The notes under the pieces were generated by a model that was given only the letters and a program-made list of their open reading frames with translations, was not told the origin of the DNA and made no database searches. This document shows positions 38,538 through 39,089 of a stretch of DNA of 39,089 bases, piece by piece. The stretch is from Granulosicoccus sp. Its GTDB lineage: Bacteria; Pseudomonadota; Gammaproteobacteria; Granulosicoccales; Granulosicoccaceae. The stretch spans positions 1-39,089 of the forward strand of contig JALZVU010000310.1 in assembly GCA_023301795.1 (NCBI GenBank), in the 5' to 3' direction. The position numbers were made by a program, and so were the translations under genes. The stretch's first letter is position 1. Every line of letters starts with the position of its first letter.

Positions 38538-39089
38538 TCATGGGCTGAGAAATCCACCGGACTGACGAGACCATAGCGATGCGTAAAGTCGCCCGGCACG
38601 CACAAGCTCATCATGCGTGCCGGTCTCCACTACACGCCCGCCGTCTATGACTACAAGCCGGTCCATCGCTGCAATTGTTGAAAGGCGATGAGCGATGGCA
38701 ATGACCGTCTTACCTACCATCAGGTCTTGCAGACTAGTCTGAATTGCCGCCTCTACTTCGGAATCCAGCGCCGAGGTTGCTTCATCCAATACCAGAATGG
38801 GTGCGTCCTTTAGCAGCACTCTGGCAATAGCGATACGCTGGCGTTGACCACCGGAGAGCTTGACTCCACGCTCGCCTACGTAGGCATCCAGGCCTTTCCT
38901 ACCCTGTCCATCTTGCAGATCAATCAGAAAATCAAGCGCACGCGCCTTGGTGGCGGCAGCAATAATCTGTTCATCAGTTGCACCTGGACGAGCATAGGCA
39001 ATGTTGTCACGAATGGAGCGATGCAGTAGAGAGGTATCTTGCGTCACCATGCCTATCGCTGATCGTAAGGATCCTTGCGTGACTGAAGC
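38538..39089 (-). CDS. ABC exporter ATP-binding domain, 5' end outside the window
   Basis: The visible 184 residues end the ATPase domain of an exporter of the MsbA/multidrug type. Seen are the Q-loop region V-T-Q-D-T, the signature L-S-G-G-Q-R-Q-R, Walker [13 protein letters not shown], the H-loop A-H-R-L-S-T and the tail [12 protein letters not shown]. The frame stays open to the window edge, so the membrane domain and Walker A lie beyond it. The Met at 39050 is internal, not a start. Confidence 0.93.
   Translation of the reverse strand, partial: ASVTQGSLRSAIGMVTQDTSLLHRSIRDNIAYARPGATDEQIIAAATKARALDFLIDLQDGQGRKGLDAYVGERGVKLSGGQRQRIAIARVLLKDAPILVLDEATSALDSEVEAAIQTSLQDLMVGKTVIAIAHRLSTIAAMDRLVVIDGGRVVETGTHDELVRAGRLYASLWSRQSGGFLSP

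Overview
The window looks like chromosomal DNA of a free-living, probably marine gammaproteobacterium of about 50-55% GC. The main evidence is one long minus-strand block, 31924 down to 16835: leuC, leuD, a GST gene, leuB, asd, a fimV/hubP homologue, truA, trpF, accD, folC, a dedD-like SPOR gene, cvpA, purF. This order is a familiar gammaproteobacterial synteny block, best known from Pseudomonas. The large secreted protein with repeated DGWYQVQ modules at 35417-37144 suggests a Granulosicoccus/Chromatiales-type lineage, but that placement is an inference. No tRNA, rRNA, CRISPR array, IS element or phage gene was recognised.

Left part (1-16817) is accessory and mixed. It holds the 3' end of a DUF4019-type gene. 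A two-gene unit follows: a DUF2178-like membrane protein and a small XRE regulator, with a 15-bp imperfect dyad over its promoter. Next is a MutS-like ATPase with membrane segments. A decayed copy of the 3' end of a fadH-type gene (3434-3999) comes before two convergent sugar/polyol-phosphate transferase genes. The intact fadH gene and an SDR gene lie beyond them. The glyco genes are therefore bracketed by a direct repeat of fadH sequence. After these come two beta-barrel outer-membrane proteins flanking an SF1 helicase, a periplasmic TPR-like protein overlapping an L,D-transpeptidase, and an HD-GYP phosphodiesterase.

Central part (16835-31924) is the conserved housekeeping block. It covers leucine biosynthesis (leuCDB), aspartate semialdehyde (asd), polar organisation (FimV), tRNA pseudouridylation (TruA), tryptophan (TrpF), fatty-acid initiation (AccD), folate (FolC), septal peptidoglycan binding (SPOR protein) and purines (CvpA, PurF). 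Several genes overlap by 4 to 11 bases (leuD/gst, gst/leuB, trpF/accD), which suggests translational coupling. A divergent LysR-type regulator at 32055 faces leuC. The shared 130-bp region contains a perfect ATTCC-N5-GGAAT box centred about 65 bases upstream of the predicted leuC transcription start, as expected for a LysR-activated promoter.

Right part (32925-39089) carries a CHASE-domain histidine kinase without an adjacent response regulator, a small membrane protein and the repeat/fibronectin secreted protein. A 660-base gap contains four 40-41-base tandem repeats with a 16-bp palindrome. The window ends with a membrane zinc peptidase (YugP type) and the 3' part of an ABC exporter gene that runs off the edge.

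No wholly new system can be proven here. The best leads are the fadH-bracketed glyco module, the palindromic tandem repeats, the XRE/DUF2178/MutS-like locus and the duplicated DGWYQVQ domain.
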